NCBI RefSeq assembly: GCF_000374485.1
Contig: NZ_KB894499.1
Coordinates: 124,001 to 188,000 of the forward strand
Length of the DNA stretch: 64,000 nt
Reading direction: 5' to 3'
Source: Algicola sagamiensis DSM 14643
Lineage (GTDB): Bacteria > Pseudomonadota > Gammaproteobacteria > Enterobacterales > Alteromonadaceae
Shown here: positions 1 to 9,631 of the stretch, piece after piece
Numbering within the stretch: position 1 is the first letter of the stretch
Layout of the letters: every line of letters starts with the position of its first letter
Position numbers and translations under genes: made by a program
Notes under the pieces: generated by a model
Seen by the model: the letters and a program-made list of their open reading frames with translations, nothing else
What the model was told of the DNA's origin: nothing
Databases searched by the model: none

Positions 1-878
1 TCTTTATAGATTTTAGCGACACTACCAAATGTAATGTCAACACTTGGTTTATAGGTCACTTTCCCCGTATTATCTTCTTTGATCACCAACTTTGGTGGAC
101 TTGAAGAGCTATCCAGAAACATTTGCTTTCCACCTGGTGCAAGATAGGCAGTCCCTGGTGCAAGCACATCCCCTTGTTCTGCTTCTTTCACATTGATTTT
201 GCAAAGTGAATTCATACGAACCGCAAACGTCGGTGTAAATGCAGCAGGCATATGCTGAATCAGTAAGATCGGGGTTTTAAAATTTTCAGGAAGCTGAGTA
301 AGAATTTTTTGCAGAGCAACGGGCCCACCCGTTGATGTTCCAATGGCAAGAAGCTTAAAATCCATTCGACGTGATGGCGCTGTTGATTTTGCACGCTTGG
401 GAGCTGCACTTTCTTTTGCAGCTGGTGCCGCAGGTTTTGCCGACCTTGTTCTTGGCGCCGGAGATGAGCGCATAAAAGACTTCCGCCTTGCAACAGCTCG
501 CACCCGTTCTTGTAAAAGTTCAGTTGCTTCCTTTTTATCCCGAGCAATATCTTCAAACTTTTTGGGAAGAAAATCTAAAGCACCAGCTTCCAAAGCATCC
601 AGTGTTGCTTGCGCACCTTCATGTGTCAGCGAAGAAAACATGATAATTGGTACTGGTGAATCCTTCATGATTTCTTTCACAGCAGTTATCCCGTCCATGA
701 CCGGCATTTCGACATCCATTGTGATCACGTCAGGTGATAAACTTTTTGCCTTTTCAACCGCTTCTTTCCCATTGACAGCCGTATCCAACACAGACATTTC
801 TGCATGAGAATTAATAATTTCTGAAACACGGCGTCGAAAGAAACTACTGTCATCAACAACCAGTACTTTAATTGACAT
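1..878 (-). CDS. cheB: CheB, chemotaxis response regulator protein-glutamate methylesterase (3' end cut by window edge)
   Basis: Removes methyl groups from (and deamidates) chemoreceptor glutamates for adaptation. The 292 codons seen start at ATG 878. An N-terminal receiver domain has the acidic pair near residues 9-10 and the phospho-acceptor D55 in MDVEMP. An Ala/Pro/Lys-rich linker (about 137-170) leads to the methylesterase domain, with catalytic Ser182 in GTSTGG and His209 in QHMP. The third catalytic residue, an Asp near the C-terminus in this family, lies beyond base 1. It is last in view of the fliR-to-cheB series, 15 bases after cheA. Assignment is firm; only the C-terminus is missing. 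Confidence 0.96.
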   Translation of the reverse strand, partial: MSIKVLVVDDSSFFRRRVSEIINSHAEMSVLDTAVNGKEAVEKAKSLSPDVITMDVEMPVMDGITAVKEIMKDSPVPIIMFSSLTHEGAQATLDALEAGALDFLPKKFEDIARDKKEATELLQERVRAVARRKSFMRSSPAPRTRSAKPAAPAAKESAAPKRAKSTAPSRRMDFKLLAIGTSTGGPVALQKILTQLPENFKTPILLIQHMPAAFTPTFAVRMNSLCKINVKEAEQGDVLAPGTAYLAPGGKQMFLDSSSSPPKLVIKEDNTGKVTYKPSVDITFGSVAKIYK

Positions 879-893
879 GGGATAACATCATCC

Positions 894-3080
894 TTATCTT
901 AATTGTATTTTTGAACGTGATGCATAACGTTTTAATAAGCTAGGTACATCTAAAATGAGCGCAATGCTCCCGTCAGATGTAATGGTCGCACCAGCCATAC
1001 CAGGCGTTCCCTGAAGTAAGTTATCCAGTGGCTTGATGACCACTTCTTCCTGTCCAATCAACGAGTGAACAACAAATCCTACTTGCTGTGTACCAATCTG
1101 AACGATGACAACATGGCCTTCATTTTTGTCCTCAGATGATGACGAAGACGCATAAGAACGACATAACCACTGCTCAAGATAGAATAACGGAATCGCCTTT
1201 TCGCGCACGATAATCGTCAACTGTCCATCGACATTATTGGTCTTCGTTAAATCTAAATGGAAAATTTCATTGACCGTTGCAAGTGGCAATGCAAAAGGTT
1301 GTTCGTTTACAACAACCATAAGTGTTGGCAAAATCGCAAGAGTGAGTGGGACTTTGATTTGCAGAACAGTCCCTTCTCCTTTTTGAGATTCAATATGGAT
1401 CGAACCATTGAGCTGGTTGATCTTCGTCTTCACAACATCCATGCCGACACCACGGCCAGAGATATCAGAGATTTCTTCTTTGGTAGAAAAACCAGGTGCA
1501 AAAATCAGGTTATATGCTTCTGTATCTGGCATTCTTTGCGCAGCATCTGCATCCAATACACCACGCTCAATGGCTATATTTTTCAATTTTTCAGGATCCA
1601 TCCCTGCACCATCATCTTTGATTGTGAGGAGGATGTGATCACCTTCTTGAGACGCTGACAACTTCACTGTACCAACACGGGGTTTACCAACACTTTCCCG
1701 TTGATCGGGCATCTCTATTCCGTGATCCACTGAATTTCGAACCAAGTGGACCAATGGATCTGCCAATGCTTCAACGAGGTTTTTATCCAGATCCGTTTCT
1801 TCACCTTCCAGTTGTAAGGTAATCTCTTTATTCAAGCTGCGGGCCAAGTCACGAACAACTCGAGGGAAGCGGCCAAAAACTTTCTTGATCGGCTGCATCC
1901 GTGTCTTCATCACCGCACCTTGCAGATCGGCGGTCACTACATCCAGATTAGAAATTGCTTTGCCCATACTTTCATCGGCAAGCGAACCACCGAGACTGAC
2001 TAAGCGGTTCCGCACGAGAACAAGCTCACCAACCATGTTCATAATCTGATCGAGTCGTTTCGTATCAACACGGACCGTTGTTTCTGCTTGTGGCGCTTGA
2101 CTGCCACCACCAGATTTAGCAGCGGCTGGTGCTGCAGGGGCAGATTTTGCGGCGGCGGCTGGCTTCGCAGCAGGTTTTGGAGATTCTGCTGGTTTTGGTG
2201 CAGGTTTTGGCTTCTCTTGCTTCGGAGGCTCCGCTTTCGGGGCTTCTGCTTTTGGAGGCGGAGGAGCAGACGCTGGTGCCGGTGCTTCACCTTCGCCAGG
2301 CCCTTTCCCGGAACCATGCAGCTCGTCTAATAGTGCGTCAAATTCATCATCCGTAATTTCATCATCCCCACCACTTGATGGCGCTGGAGCTGGCGGTGTC
2401 TCAGGTGCAGACTCACCAGCACTAAACTTCCCTTTACCGTGGATCTCATCAAGGACGTTTTCAAATTCATCATCAGAGATTTCATCTTCAGAAGCAGATT
2501 CTTCACTCGGTTCTGAGCTTTTTCCATCCCCGTGAAGTTCATCTAAGAGTTGTTCAAATTCATCTTCGGTGATTTCATCAATGCTTTCCCCTTCTGATGA
2601 GGTAACCGTATCAATCTCTATAAACTCATCTTGAGGTGCCTCTGGTTCCGCAGCAGGAGCTTCTGGTGCTGCCGAAGCTTCATCTTCACTTTCTGGTTTT
2701 GAAAGCTTTGTCAGCATTTCGATAAGCGTGGGATCCGCTGGGCTCGTAGGCTCACGGTTTTGCACGCATGCAAACTGCTCGTTGATAGTATCCAATGCTT
2801 GAAGGATCACATCCATGAGTTCGGCTGTGACACTCCGTTGGCCATTTCTTAGAATATCAAAAACGTTTTCAGCACCATGACAAGCTTCAACAAGATCCGT
2901 TAACGCCAAAAACCCTGCACCGCCTTTCACTGTGTGGAACCCTCGGAATATTGCATTGAGCAAATCCGTATCTTCGGGATTATTTTCCAATTCCACAAGC
3001 TGTTCAGAGAGTAGCTCGAGTATCTCTCCAGCCTCGACTAAAAAGTCCTGCAAAATGTCTTCATCAAGATCATACGCCAT
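894..3080 (-). CDS. cheA: CheA, chemotaxis sensor histidine kinase
   Basis: Autophosphorylates in response to receptors and passes phosphate to CheY and CheB. It has 728 residues: Hpt domain with phospho-acceptor His49 (HTVKGGAGF), a long acidic then Pro/Ala/Lys-rich linker (about 130-330), dimerisation domain from about 335, HATPase with N box HLVRNSVDHGIE (about 445-456), G1 DDGAGMD (489-495) and G2 GRGVGMDVVK (542-551), and a CheW-like domain from about 585. The linker holds three near-identical copies of a DDEFxxLLDELHGxGK-type motif at about 170-187, 202-218 and 243-259, where many CheAs have the P2 domain. It lies 12 bases after cheZ and is probably cotranscribed. Confidence 0.97.
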   Translation of the reverse strand: MAYDLDEDILQDFLVEAGEILELLSEQLVELENNPEDTDLLNAIFRGFHTVKGGAGFLALTDLVEACHGAENVFDILRNGQRSVTAELMDVILQALDTINEQFACVQNREPTSPADPTLIEMLTKLSKPESEDEASAAPEAPAAEPEAPQDEFIEIDTVTSSEGESIDEITEDEFEQLLDELHGDGKSSEPSEESASEDEISDDEFENVLDEIHGKGKFSAGESAPETPPAPAPSSGGDDEITDDEFDALLDELHGSGKGPGEGEAPAPASAPPPPKAEAPKAEPPKQEKPKPAPKPAESPKPAAKPAAAAKSAPAAPAAAKSGGGSQAPQAETTVRVDTKRLDQIMNMVGELVLVRNRLVSLGGSLADESMGKAISNLDVVTADLQGAVMKTRMQPIKKVFGRFPRVVRDLARSLNKEITLQLEGEETDLDKNLVEALADPLVHLVRNSVDHGIEMPDQRESVGKPRVGTVKLSASQEGDHILLTIKDDGAGMDPEKLKNIAIERGVLDADAAQRMPDTEAYNLIFAPGFSTKEEISDISGRGVGMDVVKTKINQLNGSIHIESQKGEGTVLQIKVPLTLAILPTLMVVVNEQPFALPLATVNEIFHLDLTKTNNVDGQLTIIVREKAIPLFYLEQWLCRSYASSSSSEDKNEGHVVIVQIGTQQVGFVVHSLIGQEEVVIKPLDNLLQGTPGMAGATITSDGSIALILDVPSLLKRYASRSKIQLR

Positions 3081-3092
3081 GCGCAGCTCCCG

Positions 3093-3917
3093 TTAAAATC
3101 CAAGACTAGACAATAAATCGTCAACGTCATCTTGCCCAGAAACGACATCATCTCTGGTGTCCGCATCCATGATTGGTCCTTCTGGGTCCGCAGCACCAAT
3201 TTTCTTCTCTGCTGCAACTTCAGATGCTTTTTCCTGATCCGTATCTCCAAACACGGTCAACAAATGGATCAGACTGTCTTCAACCTCTCTGGTCAGTTCA
3301 ATCACGCGACGGATCACCTGTCCAGTCAAATCTTGAAAGTCCTGTGCCATCAGGACTTCTGTCATCAATAGGTGTAACTGAGCAGAATCTTGCTCTGCTT
3401 CAGTAATAAATTCATCCAGCTTATGGCATAAATCTTTGAATTCACCAAGTTCTAACTCTCGGCTCATCAGTTTTGCCCATTTGGGTTTAATGGAAGAAAT
3501 TCCTTCATTGAGTTTGTCTGCGATTGGGAGACTTGACTCGACAGCATCCATCGTTTTATTGGCGGCCTGCTCCGTCATATCGATGACATAATTGAGTCGT
3601 TGTTTCGCATCGGGAATATCTTCCGTTGCCAGATTCGATAGGCGAGCATCTAGCTGGAAATTTTTTAAGGAGTCATGAAGCTGGCGAGTGAGCTTACCGA
3701 CTTCACTAAATAGTTCCGATGTATCTTTGCCCTCCATTGCCGCAGCCATATCAGCGATGCTCATTTCTCCAGCTGCGTCTGACTCATCTTCATCAGTTGA
3801 TGGAGGACACGACATCTGCAATATCTCATTTGCAGCTTCATTTTCCCCATTCTCAAGGTGGGAGACAAGCTGTTTGGCTTGCTCAAGCGTAATCAATGGA
3901 GCAATAGTCGCAGACAT
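3093..3917 (-). CDS. cheZ: CheZ, CheY-P phosphatase
   Basis: Dephosphorylates CheY-P to end the tumbling signal. The 274-residue protein has the family hallmark DFQDLTGQVIRRV, which carries the catalytic Gln (Gln147 in E. coli), inside a long helical hairpin region. Its extreme C-terminus, DDVDDLLSSLGF, is the conserved CheY-binding peptide. A Glu/Asp-rich flexible stretch precedes that tail. It sits between cheY and cheA, 18 bases from cheY. It is longer than the E. coli protein (214), as in polar-flagellum systems. Confidence 0.96.
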   Translation of the reverse strand: MSATIAPLITLEQAKQLVSHLENGENEAANEILQMSCPPSTDEDESDAAGEMSIADMAAAMEGKDTSELFSEVGKLTRQLHDSLKNFQLDARLSNLATEDIPDAKQRLNYVIDMTEQAANKTMDAVESSLPIADKLNEGISSIKPKWAKLMSRELELGEFKDLCHKLDEFITEAEQDSAQLHLLMTEVLMAQDFQDLTGQVIRRVIELTREVEDSLIHLLTVFGDTDQEKASEVAAEKKIGAADPEGPIMDADTRDDVVSGQDDVDDLLSSLGF

Positions 3918-3935
3918 CGAGTTCTCCTCATCGCT

Positions 3936-4316
3936 TTACAGGCGCTCAAATACTTTATCTAATTTGGTTTTAAGCGTCGCAGCAGTAAAAGGCTTCACGA
4001 TATAACCATTTACACCAGCCTGTGCAGCAGCGATTATTTGCTCTTTCTTGGCCTCAGCTGTCACCATGAGTACCGGGATGTGCTTTAATTTGTCATCCGC
4101 GCGGATTGCCCTCAGCAGGTCAATACCTTGCATACCTGGCATGTTCCAATCGGTCACAACAAAATCAAAGTCCCCCCCTTGCAACATTGGCAAGGCCGTA
4201 CTCCCGTCATCAGCTTCTTGTACATTTGTAAAGCCAAGATCTCTCAGAAGATTTTTGATAATCCTTCTCATCGTAGAAAAATCGTCTACAACAAGAATTT
4301 TCATATTTTTATCCAA
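3936..4316 (-). CDS. cheY: CheY, chemotaxis response regulator
   Basis: Single-domain receiver that binds the flagellar switch when phosphorylated. It has 126 residues with the acidic pair D11-D12, phospho-acceptor D56 (VVTDWNMPG), switch T86 (MVTAEAK) and K108 (IVKPF). I take the TTG at 4316 as start because a GGAGG Shine-Dalgarno sits five bases upstream and MDKNMKIL matches the usual N-terminus of polar-type CheY. The ATG four codons later (4304) would be about 17 bases from that site. It lies 51 bases after fliA. Confidence 0.96.
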   Translation of the reverse strand: MDKNMKILVVDDFSTMRRIIKNLLRDLGFTNVQEADDGSTALPMLQGGDFDFVVTDWNMPGMQGIDLLRAIRADDKLKHIPVLMVTAEAKKEQIIAAAQAGVNGYIVKPFTAATLKTKLDKVFERL

Positions 4317-4367
4317 AGCACCCTCCAGTGAGGCTCGTCTGCTCGTTAAAACTTCACATCTCGCAAA

Positions 4368-5087
4368 TCATGTCCAGGCTTTCATTCTTGCTTTTAATCG
4401 CAACATCGCCTGGCTATGAATTTGGCTTACGCGAGATTCACTAACATTGAGAACTTCACCAATCTCTCGCAAGTTTAGTTCATCATCGTAATACAGGGAA
4501 AGCACCAATGCTTCTCTTTCAGGTAAGGAGCTAATCGCTTGAACCAAAGCCTGTTGGAAAGCGTCAGATGCAAACCCTTCAAATGGTTCGTCCTGTTCCT
4601 TGTCTTGGTTCTCAGGAGAAATTACGTCCTCGGTGACACCCAGATCATCAATGCCAAGGATCTTGCCACTACTGACATCTCTAAGCATATGATGGTACTC
4701 ATCAAGACTTATATCAAGTTTTTCAGCGACTTCTGTATCCTTCACGTCACGGCCTAGTTGACCTTCCAATTCGTTGATTGCATCCGCTATCATACGACTG
4801 TTCCGGTGGACAGAACGCGGCGTCCAATCCCCACGACGAATTTCATCAATCATCGCACCACGGATCCGGATCCCTGCAAATGTTTCAAATGCAGCCCCTT
4901 TAGACCCATCAAAATTCTTTGCAGCTTCCAATAAACCTATCATGCCAGCCTGGATCAGATCGTCCACAACCACACTAGCAGGTAAACGTGCCATCATGTG
5001 ATGCGCTATCCGTTTCACCAAACCTGCATGGAGCTCAACGAGCTGCTGCATTTGATCGGCACTGCCATAGGCTGCAAGCTTATTCAC
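4368..5087 (-). CDS. fliA: FliA, flagellar sigma-28 factor
   Basis: Sigma factor for late flagellar and chemotaxis genes. It has 239 residues: region 2 (LVELHAGLVKRIAHHMMAR through VVDDLIQAGMIGLLEA and the FETFAGIRIRGAMIDEIR segment) and a C-terminal region 4 helix-turn-helix (LNLREIGEVLNVSESRVSQ). It overlaps the end of flhG by four bases (ATGA), so translation is probably coupled. FlgM would normally hold it inactive until hook completion; no flgM is in view. Confidence 0.97.
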   Translation of the reverse strand: MNKLAAYGSADQMQQLVELHAGLVKRIAHHMMARLPASVVVDDLIQAGMIGLLEAAKNFDGSKGAAFETFAGIRIRGAMIDEIRRGDWTPRSVHRNSRMIADAINELEGQLGRDVKDTEVAEKLDISLDEYHHMLRDVSSGKILGIDDLGVTEDVISPENQDKEQDEPFEGFASDAFQQALVQAISSLPEREALVLSLYYDDELNLREIGEVLNVSESRVSQIHSQAMLRLKARMKAWT

Positions 5088-5965
5088 AAATCTTCCTTCG
5101 CCAACTGATGATGATTAATTAATTGTTCAATGAAAAATTCTAAGTGTCCTGATGGCTGATCTGGCACCTGCCAAGTCTCAATTTTCATTGCTAATTTTTT
5201 TATTGCTATTGAAGCGGGTGAACTGGGATGGAGATCCACAACAGCACGTTGCTTTCGAATTGATTTTCTGACGTTTTCGTCTTGCGGAATAATCGCAACC
5301 AATTCCAAACTCACATCCAAAAAGCGTTCTGTTACTTTAGATAGCTTAGCAAAGAGTTCCTGACCTTCACGCAGAGATCGCACCATATTTGCAACGATTT
5401 TAAAGCGCTGCACTTGATAGTCCCGTCCCAACACCTTCATCAAGGCATAAGCATCCGTGATTGATGTCGGTTCATCACAGACAACAACCATCACATCTTG
5501 AGATGCTTTAGCAAAAGAGAGAACCATATCGGAAATCCCCGCAGCCGTATCCACAATCAAAACATCACATTGACTTCTGAGTTGACTGAAAGCTTGGATC
5601 AATCCAGCATGCTGAGTGGGTGTTAGGGAGACCATAGACTGGATACCGGAAGAAGCTGGCACAATTTTGATACCCGCAGGTCCTGTGACTAAAATATCTT
5701 CCAGATCGCATTCACCTGCCAAAACATGGGAGAGATTTTTTTCAACACGTAAACCAAGCAGAACATCACAATTTGCCAACCCGAGGTCAGCATCAAGTAC
5801 GAGCACTTTTCGCCCTTGTTGTGCAAGTGAAATGGCTGTATTTAATGCCACATTGGTTTTACCAACACCACCTTTTCCACCTGTGACTGCGATTACTTTT
5901 ACGAGATGATTTTGATTCATATTTCGTAGGCCACTGGCCTGATCTCTGATGACTTGTTTATCCAT
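5084..5965 (-). CDS. flhG: FlhG (FleN/YlxH), MinD-like ATPase controlling flagellar number
   Basis: Limits flagellum number at the cell pole with FlhF, and in related bacteria antagonises the master activator FleQ/FlrA. The 293-residue protein begins with DQASGLRNM, the conserved DQAxGLR activation helix that stimulates FlhF GTPase. The deviant Walker A GGKGGVGKTNVA follows, then VLDADLGLANCDVLLG (switch I) and DTAAGISDMV (Walker B/switch II), ending in a membrane-targeting type C-terminal helix region. It overlaps flhF by eight bases and fliA by four. Confidence 0.95.
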   Translation of the reverse strand: MDKQVIRDQASGLRNMNQNHLVKVIAVTGGKGGVGKTNVALNTAISLAQQGRKVLVLDADLGLANCDVLLGLRVEKNLSHVLAGECDLEDILVTGPAGIKIVPASSGIQSMVSLTPTQHAGLIQAFSQLRSQCDVLIVDTAAGISDMVLSFAKASQDVMVVVCDEPTSITDAYALMKVLGRDYQVQRFKIVANMVRSLREGQELFAKLSKVTERFLDVSLELVAIIPQDENVRKSIRKQRAVVDLHPSSPASIAIKKLAMKIETWQVPDQPSGHLEFFIEQLINHHQLAKEDL

Positions 5966-7436
5966 AGGTTCCTACTGACTGACCATCATTATCAGAATAC
6001 CACAAGTGCTTTGTTCTACTAATATTTTCCTGCATTTCAAGCGCCTGATTGATTAAATGATCTGCAGTAGCGAGCAATATATCTTCTGGGACGCGTTGCC
6101 CATTTGTTAAATATCCGATCGGAAGTGAATGTTGTAAAGAAACGCTGATAATTTCACCTAAACTACGACTTTCATCTAGTTTTGTAAAAATACAGCCAGC
6201 GATTGGAATTGTCTTAAATTGTTCGATTGTATCCTCCAAAACATGACGCTGTGCTGTCGCTGATGCAACCAAGTATGTCCGAATGCGGAAGTGGCGATGA
6301 TTCACCAATGTGTCTAAATGTTTTGCTAAACGCAGATCACGTTGTCCCATTCCAGCTGTATCAATTAAAACAAGTTTTTTATTTCGAAAACCTTCCAAAA
6401 CAACCTGCAATTTTTCAACGGACTCCGCCACTTTAATCGAACAGCCAATGATTTTGGCGTAAGTAGCAAGTTGATCGTATGCACCAATGCGATAGGTATC
6501 TGTTGAAATCAGTGCAACCTTATCAGCGCCATGCTTTTGCGCAAAACGCGCCGCCAGTTTTGCGATTGTTGTGGTTTTCCCTACACCTGTCGGTCCTACC
6601 AGTGCGAAAACACCACCACGCTTTAATATTTCATTATTCGTTGTATTGATTTGTCCTTTTAAAAGTTCAAGGCCATGGGACATTGCTTCTTCTTCTGAGA
6701 CATCTTCTGGAATAAAGCATGCCAGCTGATCAGACATCTGGTCAGACAGTCCTAAACTTTGCAGCCGCTCTAAAACTAAAGCACGGCGAGGTTCTCTGCG
6801 AGCCAAATCCTGCCACATCAAACCGGAAACCTGATGTTCGAGCAGCATTCGCATCGAGGCCATTTCATTTTTCAATGTCAGCATTTCGTCACGTTGTGCG
6901 CTCATCAACTGATCGACATCAGTTTGCGATAGACGACTCGAAGTATTGGGTTGTCGTTGACGAAATGAATCCTGAAAATGCTGTTCAGACTCACTAAGCG
7001 GTGCTGATTGGGCCAATTCTTTTGGCTGTTGTTCTGACTGACGAGATTGTAACTCTTCAATTGCTTGTGTTTGCGCTTTCAGTGCTTGTGATAGTGCACC
7101 AGGCTTTGAAAATGCCTCTTGAGAGATCTTACTGTCGTTCGATTGACGTGCTAATAAAGCATCGAGAGAAGATGCGAAGCTTTCACCACTTTTCGCAGGT
7201 ATATCTACAACACTCTGTTTTGCTACGCGTTCAGCTTGTGGTTCTGCTTTTGCTACGGTTTGTGGCCTCGCTTTGCGAATTGGTTCAACAGATGTGTCAT
7301 TATCAACCGCAGCAACAACTTCGACACCTTCAGGGGTTTTCTTATTGGACATGATCACTGCTTCATTACCGAGTACAGCTTTGACTTCACGAAGTGCGGT
7401 TTTCATGTCTTTTGCTATAAAACGTTTAATCTTCAT
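5958..7436 (-). CDS. flhF: FlhF, SRP-type GTPase for polar flagellar placement
   Basis: Recruits early flagellar parts to the pole. The 492 residues comprise an N-terminal B domain (MKIKRFIAKDMKTALREVKAVLG), a Gln/Ser-rich linker to about residue 190, and a C-terminal NG GTPase domain with P-loop GPTGVGKTTTIAKLAARF, DTAGMGQRD (G3) and TKLDE (G4). The flhF/flhG pair is typical of bacteria with one or a few polar flagella. It lies 14 bases after flhA and overlaps flhG. Confidence 0.96.
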   Translation of the reverse strand: MKIKRFIAKDMKTALREVKAVLGNEAVIMSNKKTPEGVEVVAAVDNDTSVEPIRKARPQTVAKAEPQAERVAKQSVVDIPAKSGESFASSLDALLARQSNDSKISQEAFSKPGALSQALKAQTQAIEELQSRQSEQQPKELAQSAPLSESEQHFQDSFRQRQPNTSSRLSQTDVDQLMSAQRDEMLTLKNEMASMRMLLEHQVSGLMWQDLARREPRRALVLERLQSLGLSDQMSDQLACFIPEDVSEEEAMSHGLELLKGQINTTNNEILKRGGVFALVGPTGVGKTTTIAKLAARFAQKHGADKVALISTDTYRIGAYDQLATYAKIIGCSIKVAESVEKLQVVLEGFRNKKLVLIDTAGMGQRDLRLAKHLDTLVNHRHFRIRTYLVASATAQRHVLEDTIEQFKTIPIAGCIFTKLDESRSLGEIISVSLQHSLPIGYLTNGQRVPEDILLATADHLINQALEMQENISRTKHLWYSDNDGQSVGTYG

Positions 7437-7450
7437 TTTCCCTTCCTCTG

Positions 7451-9544
7451 TTACTGCCCAATCGCGCTGACAATTTTAATCTGTTTGTCATCAGGTACTT
7501 CCTGATAAGAAAGTACTCGCAAACCTGGGATTGTATGCTTCACAAACCGGGCCATCACGCTACGTAAAATCCCTGACGTCAGCAGAATGGAAGGTTCTCC
7601 ATTCATTTCAAGCTCATGGTTTGCCTGTTTCAGTGACTGCTGAAGGCGTTCAGCAAGACCTGGTTCGATACCTGCACCTTCATCCCCAGTCACTTGCATA
7701 GACTGATGCAACATCTGTTCCAACTCAGGTGCCAAAGTTATGACAGGTATTTCATCAGCATGTCCAACGATTTCCTGAACGATGAGCCGGCGTAGGTTAA
7801 TTCGCACCGCAGCCGTTAATACATCTGGGTCGACACTCTTCGGTGCATATTCTGTCAAGGTCTGTACAATGGAGCGCATATCGCGAATCGAAACACCTTC
7901 ATGAAGTAAGTTCTGCAATACTTTGACGACAGTGCCAAGTGGTACAATCTCTGGAACCAATCCTTCAACAAGCTTTGGATGATTTTTTGCAAGCATATCG
8001 AGTAGATTTTGAACTTCTTCATGGCCCAGAAGAGTGGCTGCATTATTCATGAGGATCTGGCTAAGGTGCGTTGCAATCACAGTTGCAGCATCCACAACTG
8101 TGTAGCCCAATGTCTGCGCCTGTTCACGCTGACTCGACTTGATCCAGACCGCATCTAAGCCAAAGGCTGGATCTTTCGTTGCAATCCCTTCTATTTTGCC
8201 GAAGACTTGACCTGGGTTAATCGCCATTTCGTTATCGTGACGTAATTCTCCACCACCTGTGCCGACACCCAGTAGCGAGATATTGTAAGCATTCGGATCT
8301 AAATCTAAATTATCACGAATATGAACAGGCGGGACGAGGAAGCCTAGTTCTTGAGAGAGCTTTTTACGGACACCTTTAATTCTAGAAAGTAGTTCGCCAC
8401 CCTGGTTTTTATCCACCAGCGGGATCAAGCGGTAGCCAACTTCCAGTCCGATTACATCAAGTTGACTCACATCATCCCAACTAATTTCTTTACGCTCTGG
8501 TGGTGGCCCTTGCTCAACCGGAGTCTGAACTTCTGCTTTAGCTTGCGCTGCTCTTTTTGCAAAATATTTCCGAGAATACGCAACACCCGCTAAAACAGTC
8601 GCGAAGCTAAGGAAAGCAAAATGTGGCATACCTGGTACTATGCCCATCACGAAGAGGACAGTCGCAGCAATATAGAGCGCTTTTTCATTCCCAAGCTGTT
8701 TGGTCACTTGGTCGCCCATATTGTGCTCTTCGTTCTGGCGTGTGACGACTAGTGCGGTTGCGATTGAAAGCAATAGTGATGGGATTTGTGCAACCAGACC
8801 ATCACCAATGGTGAGTAAGGTATAAATTTCACCAGCATTCGCAAATGGCAAGTCATGCTGTACCATCCCTATAAATAATCCACCGATGATATTGATAAAT
8901 AGGATCACAATCCCAGCAATCGCATCCCCTTTCACAAATTTACTCGCACCATCCATTGCACCGTAAAAGTCGGCTTCTTGGCGGACTTCTGTTCTCCTCG
9001 TGCGTGCTTCTTCCTGCGTAATAAATCCAGCGTTCAAATCCGCGTCAATTGCCATTTGTTTCCCTGGCATTGCATCCAATGTAAAGCGGGCATTCACTTC
9101 TGAGATCCGACCTGCACCTTTGGTGATGACGACAAAGTTAATGATGATCAAAATCAGAAAGACCACGAGACCCACTGCAAAGTTACCACCAATCACCACA
9201 GAGCCGAATGCTTCAATAACCTTTCCTGCGGCACCCGTGCCCTGATGACCTTCCAACAGGACAACTCGGGTACTCGAAACATTCAGGGCAAGTCGCAAAA
9301 TCGTCGCAATCAGAAGAATACTTGGGAAAACACCAAAATCGAGTGGTTTTAAACTATAAATCGCAACCAGTAAAACAACCAGCGATAAAGAAATGTTAAA
9401 CGAGAAGAGGATATCGAGCAGTAAAGGCGGAATGGGAAGAACAACCATTCCAAGTGCTGCAATGATCAGTAATGGCGCACCGACACCTTTAATGATCGAT
9501 AAGTCACCTTGTTTGATTTGGTCGATAATTCCAGATAACGCCAT
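7451..9544 (-). CDS. flhA: FlhA, flagellar type III export gate protein
   Basis: Membrane ring of the flagellar export gate. With the start at ATG 9544 it has 697 residues: about eight membrane segments in the first 330, including the FHIPEP signature stretch around RLALNVSSTRVVLLEG, then a cytoplasmic domain that docks export chaperones. The frame stays open to a TTG at 9580. I prefer ATG 9544 because it follows a purine-rich GAGAAGAG, and because the sigma-54 promoter at 9587-9606 would start transcription near 9579. It lies downstream of flhB and begins a flhA-flhF-flhG-fliA unit. Confidence 0.95.
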   Translation of the reverse strand: MALSGIIDQIKQGDLSIIKGVGAPLLIIAALGMVVLPIPPLLLDILFSFNISLSLVVLLVAIYSLKPLDFGVFPSILLIATILRLALNVSSTRVVLLEGHQGTGAAGKVIEAFGSVVIGGNFAVGLVVFLILIIINFVVITKGAGRISEVNARFTLDAMPGKQMAIDADLNAGFITQEEARTRRTEVRQEADFYGAMDGASKFVKGDAIAGIVILFINIIGGLFIGMVQHDLPFANAGEIYTLLTIGDGLVAQIPSLLLSIATALVVTRQNEEHNMGDQVTKQLGNEKALYIAATVLFVMGIVPGMPHFAFLSFATVLAGVAYSRKYFAKRAAQAKAEVQTPVEQGPPPERKEISWDDVSQLDVIGLEVGYRLIPLVDKNQGGELLSRIKGVRKKLSQELGFLVPPVHIRDNLDLDPNAYNISLLGVGTGGGELRHDNEMAINPGQVFGKIEGIATKDPAFGLDAVWIKSSQREQAQTLGYTVVDAATVIATHLSQILMNNAATLLGHEEVQNLLDMLAKNHPKLVEGLVPEIVPLGTVVKVLQNLLHEGVSIRDMRSIVQTLTEYAPKSVDPDVLTAAVRINLRRLIVQEIVGHADEIPVITLAPELEQMLHQSMQVTGDEGAGIEPGLAERLQQSLKQANHELEMNGEPSILLTSGILRSVMARFVKHTIPGLRVLSYQEVPDDKQIKIVSAIGQ

Positions 9545-9586
9545 ATACCGCTCTTCTCTACTTGCAAAAAATTGACACAAGTTGAG

Positions 9587-9606
9587 AAAAGCAATAATCA
9601 GGCCAA
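9587..9606 (-). promoter_or_regulatory. Candidate sigma-54 promoter of flhA
   Basis: The minus strand reads TTGGCCTGATTATTGCTTTT. This has the obligatory GG and GC dinucleotides ten bases apart and fits TGGCACG-N4-TTGCW with one mismatch cluster. It lies 42 bases upstream of the flhA ATG. Flagellar class II/III promoters of polar flagellates are commonly sigma-54 and FleQ/FlrA dependent. No activator site was identified. Confidence 0.6.
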
Positions 9607-9631
9607 GATAATTAAATTAAAATTCAATAGG

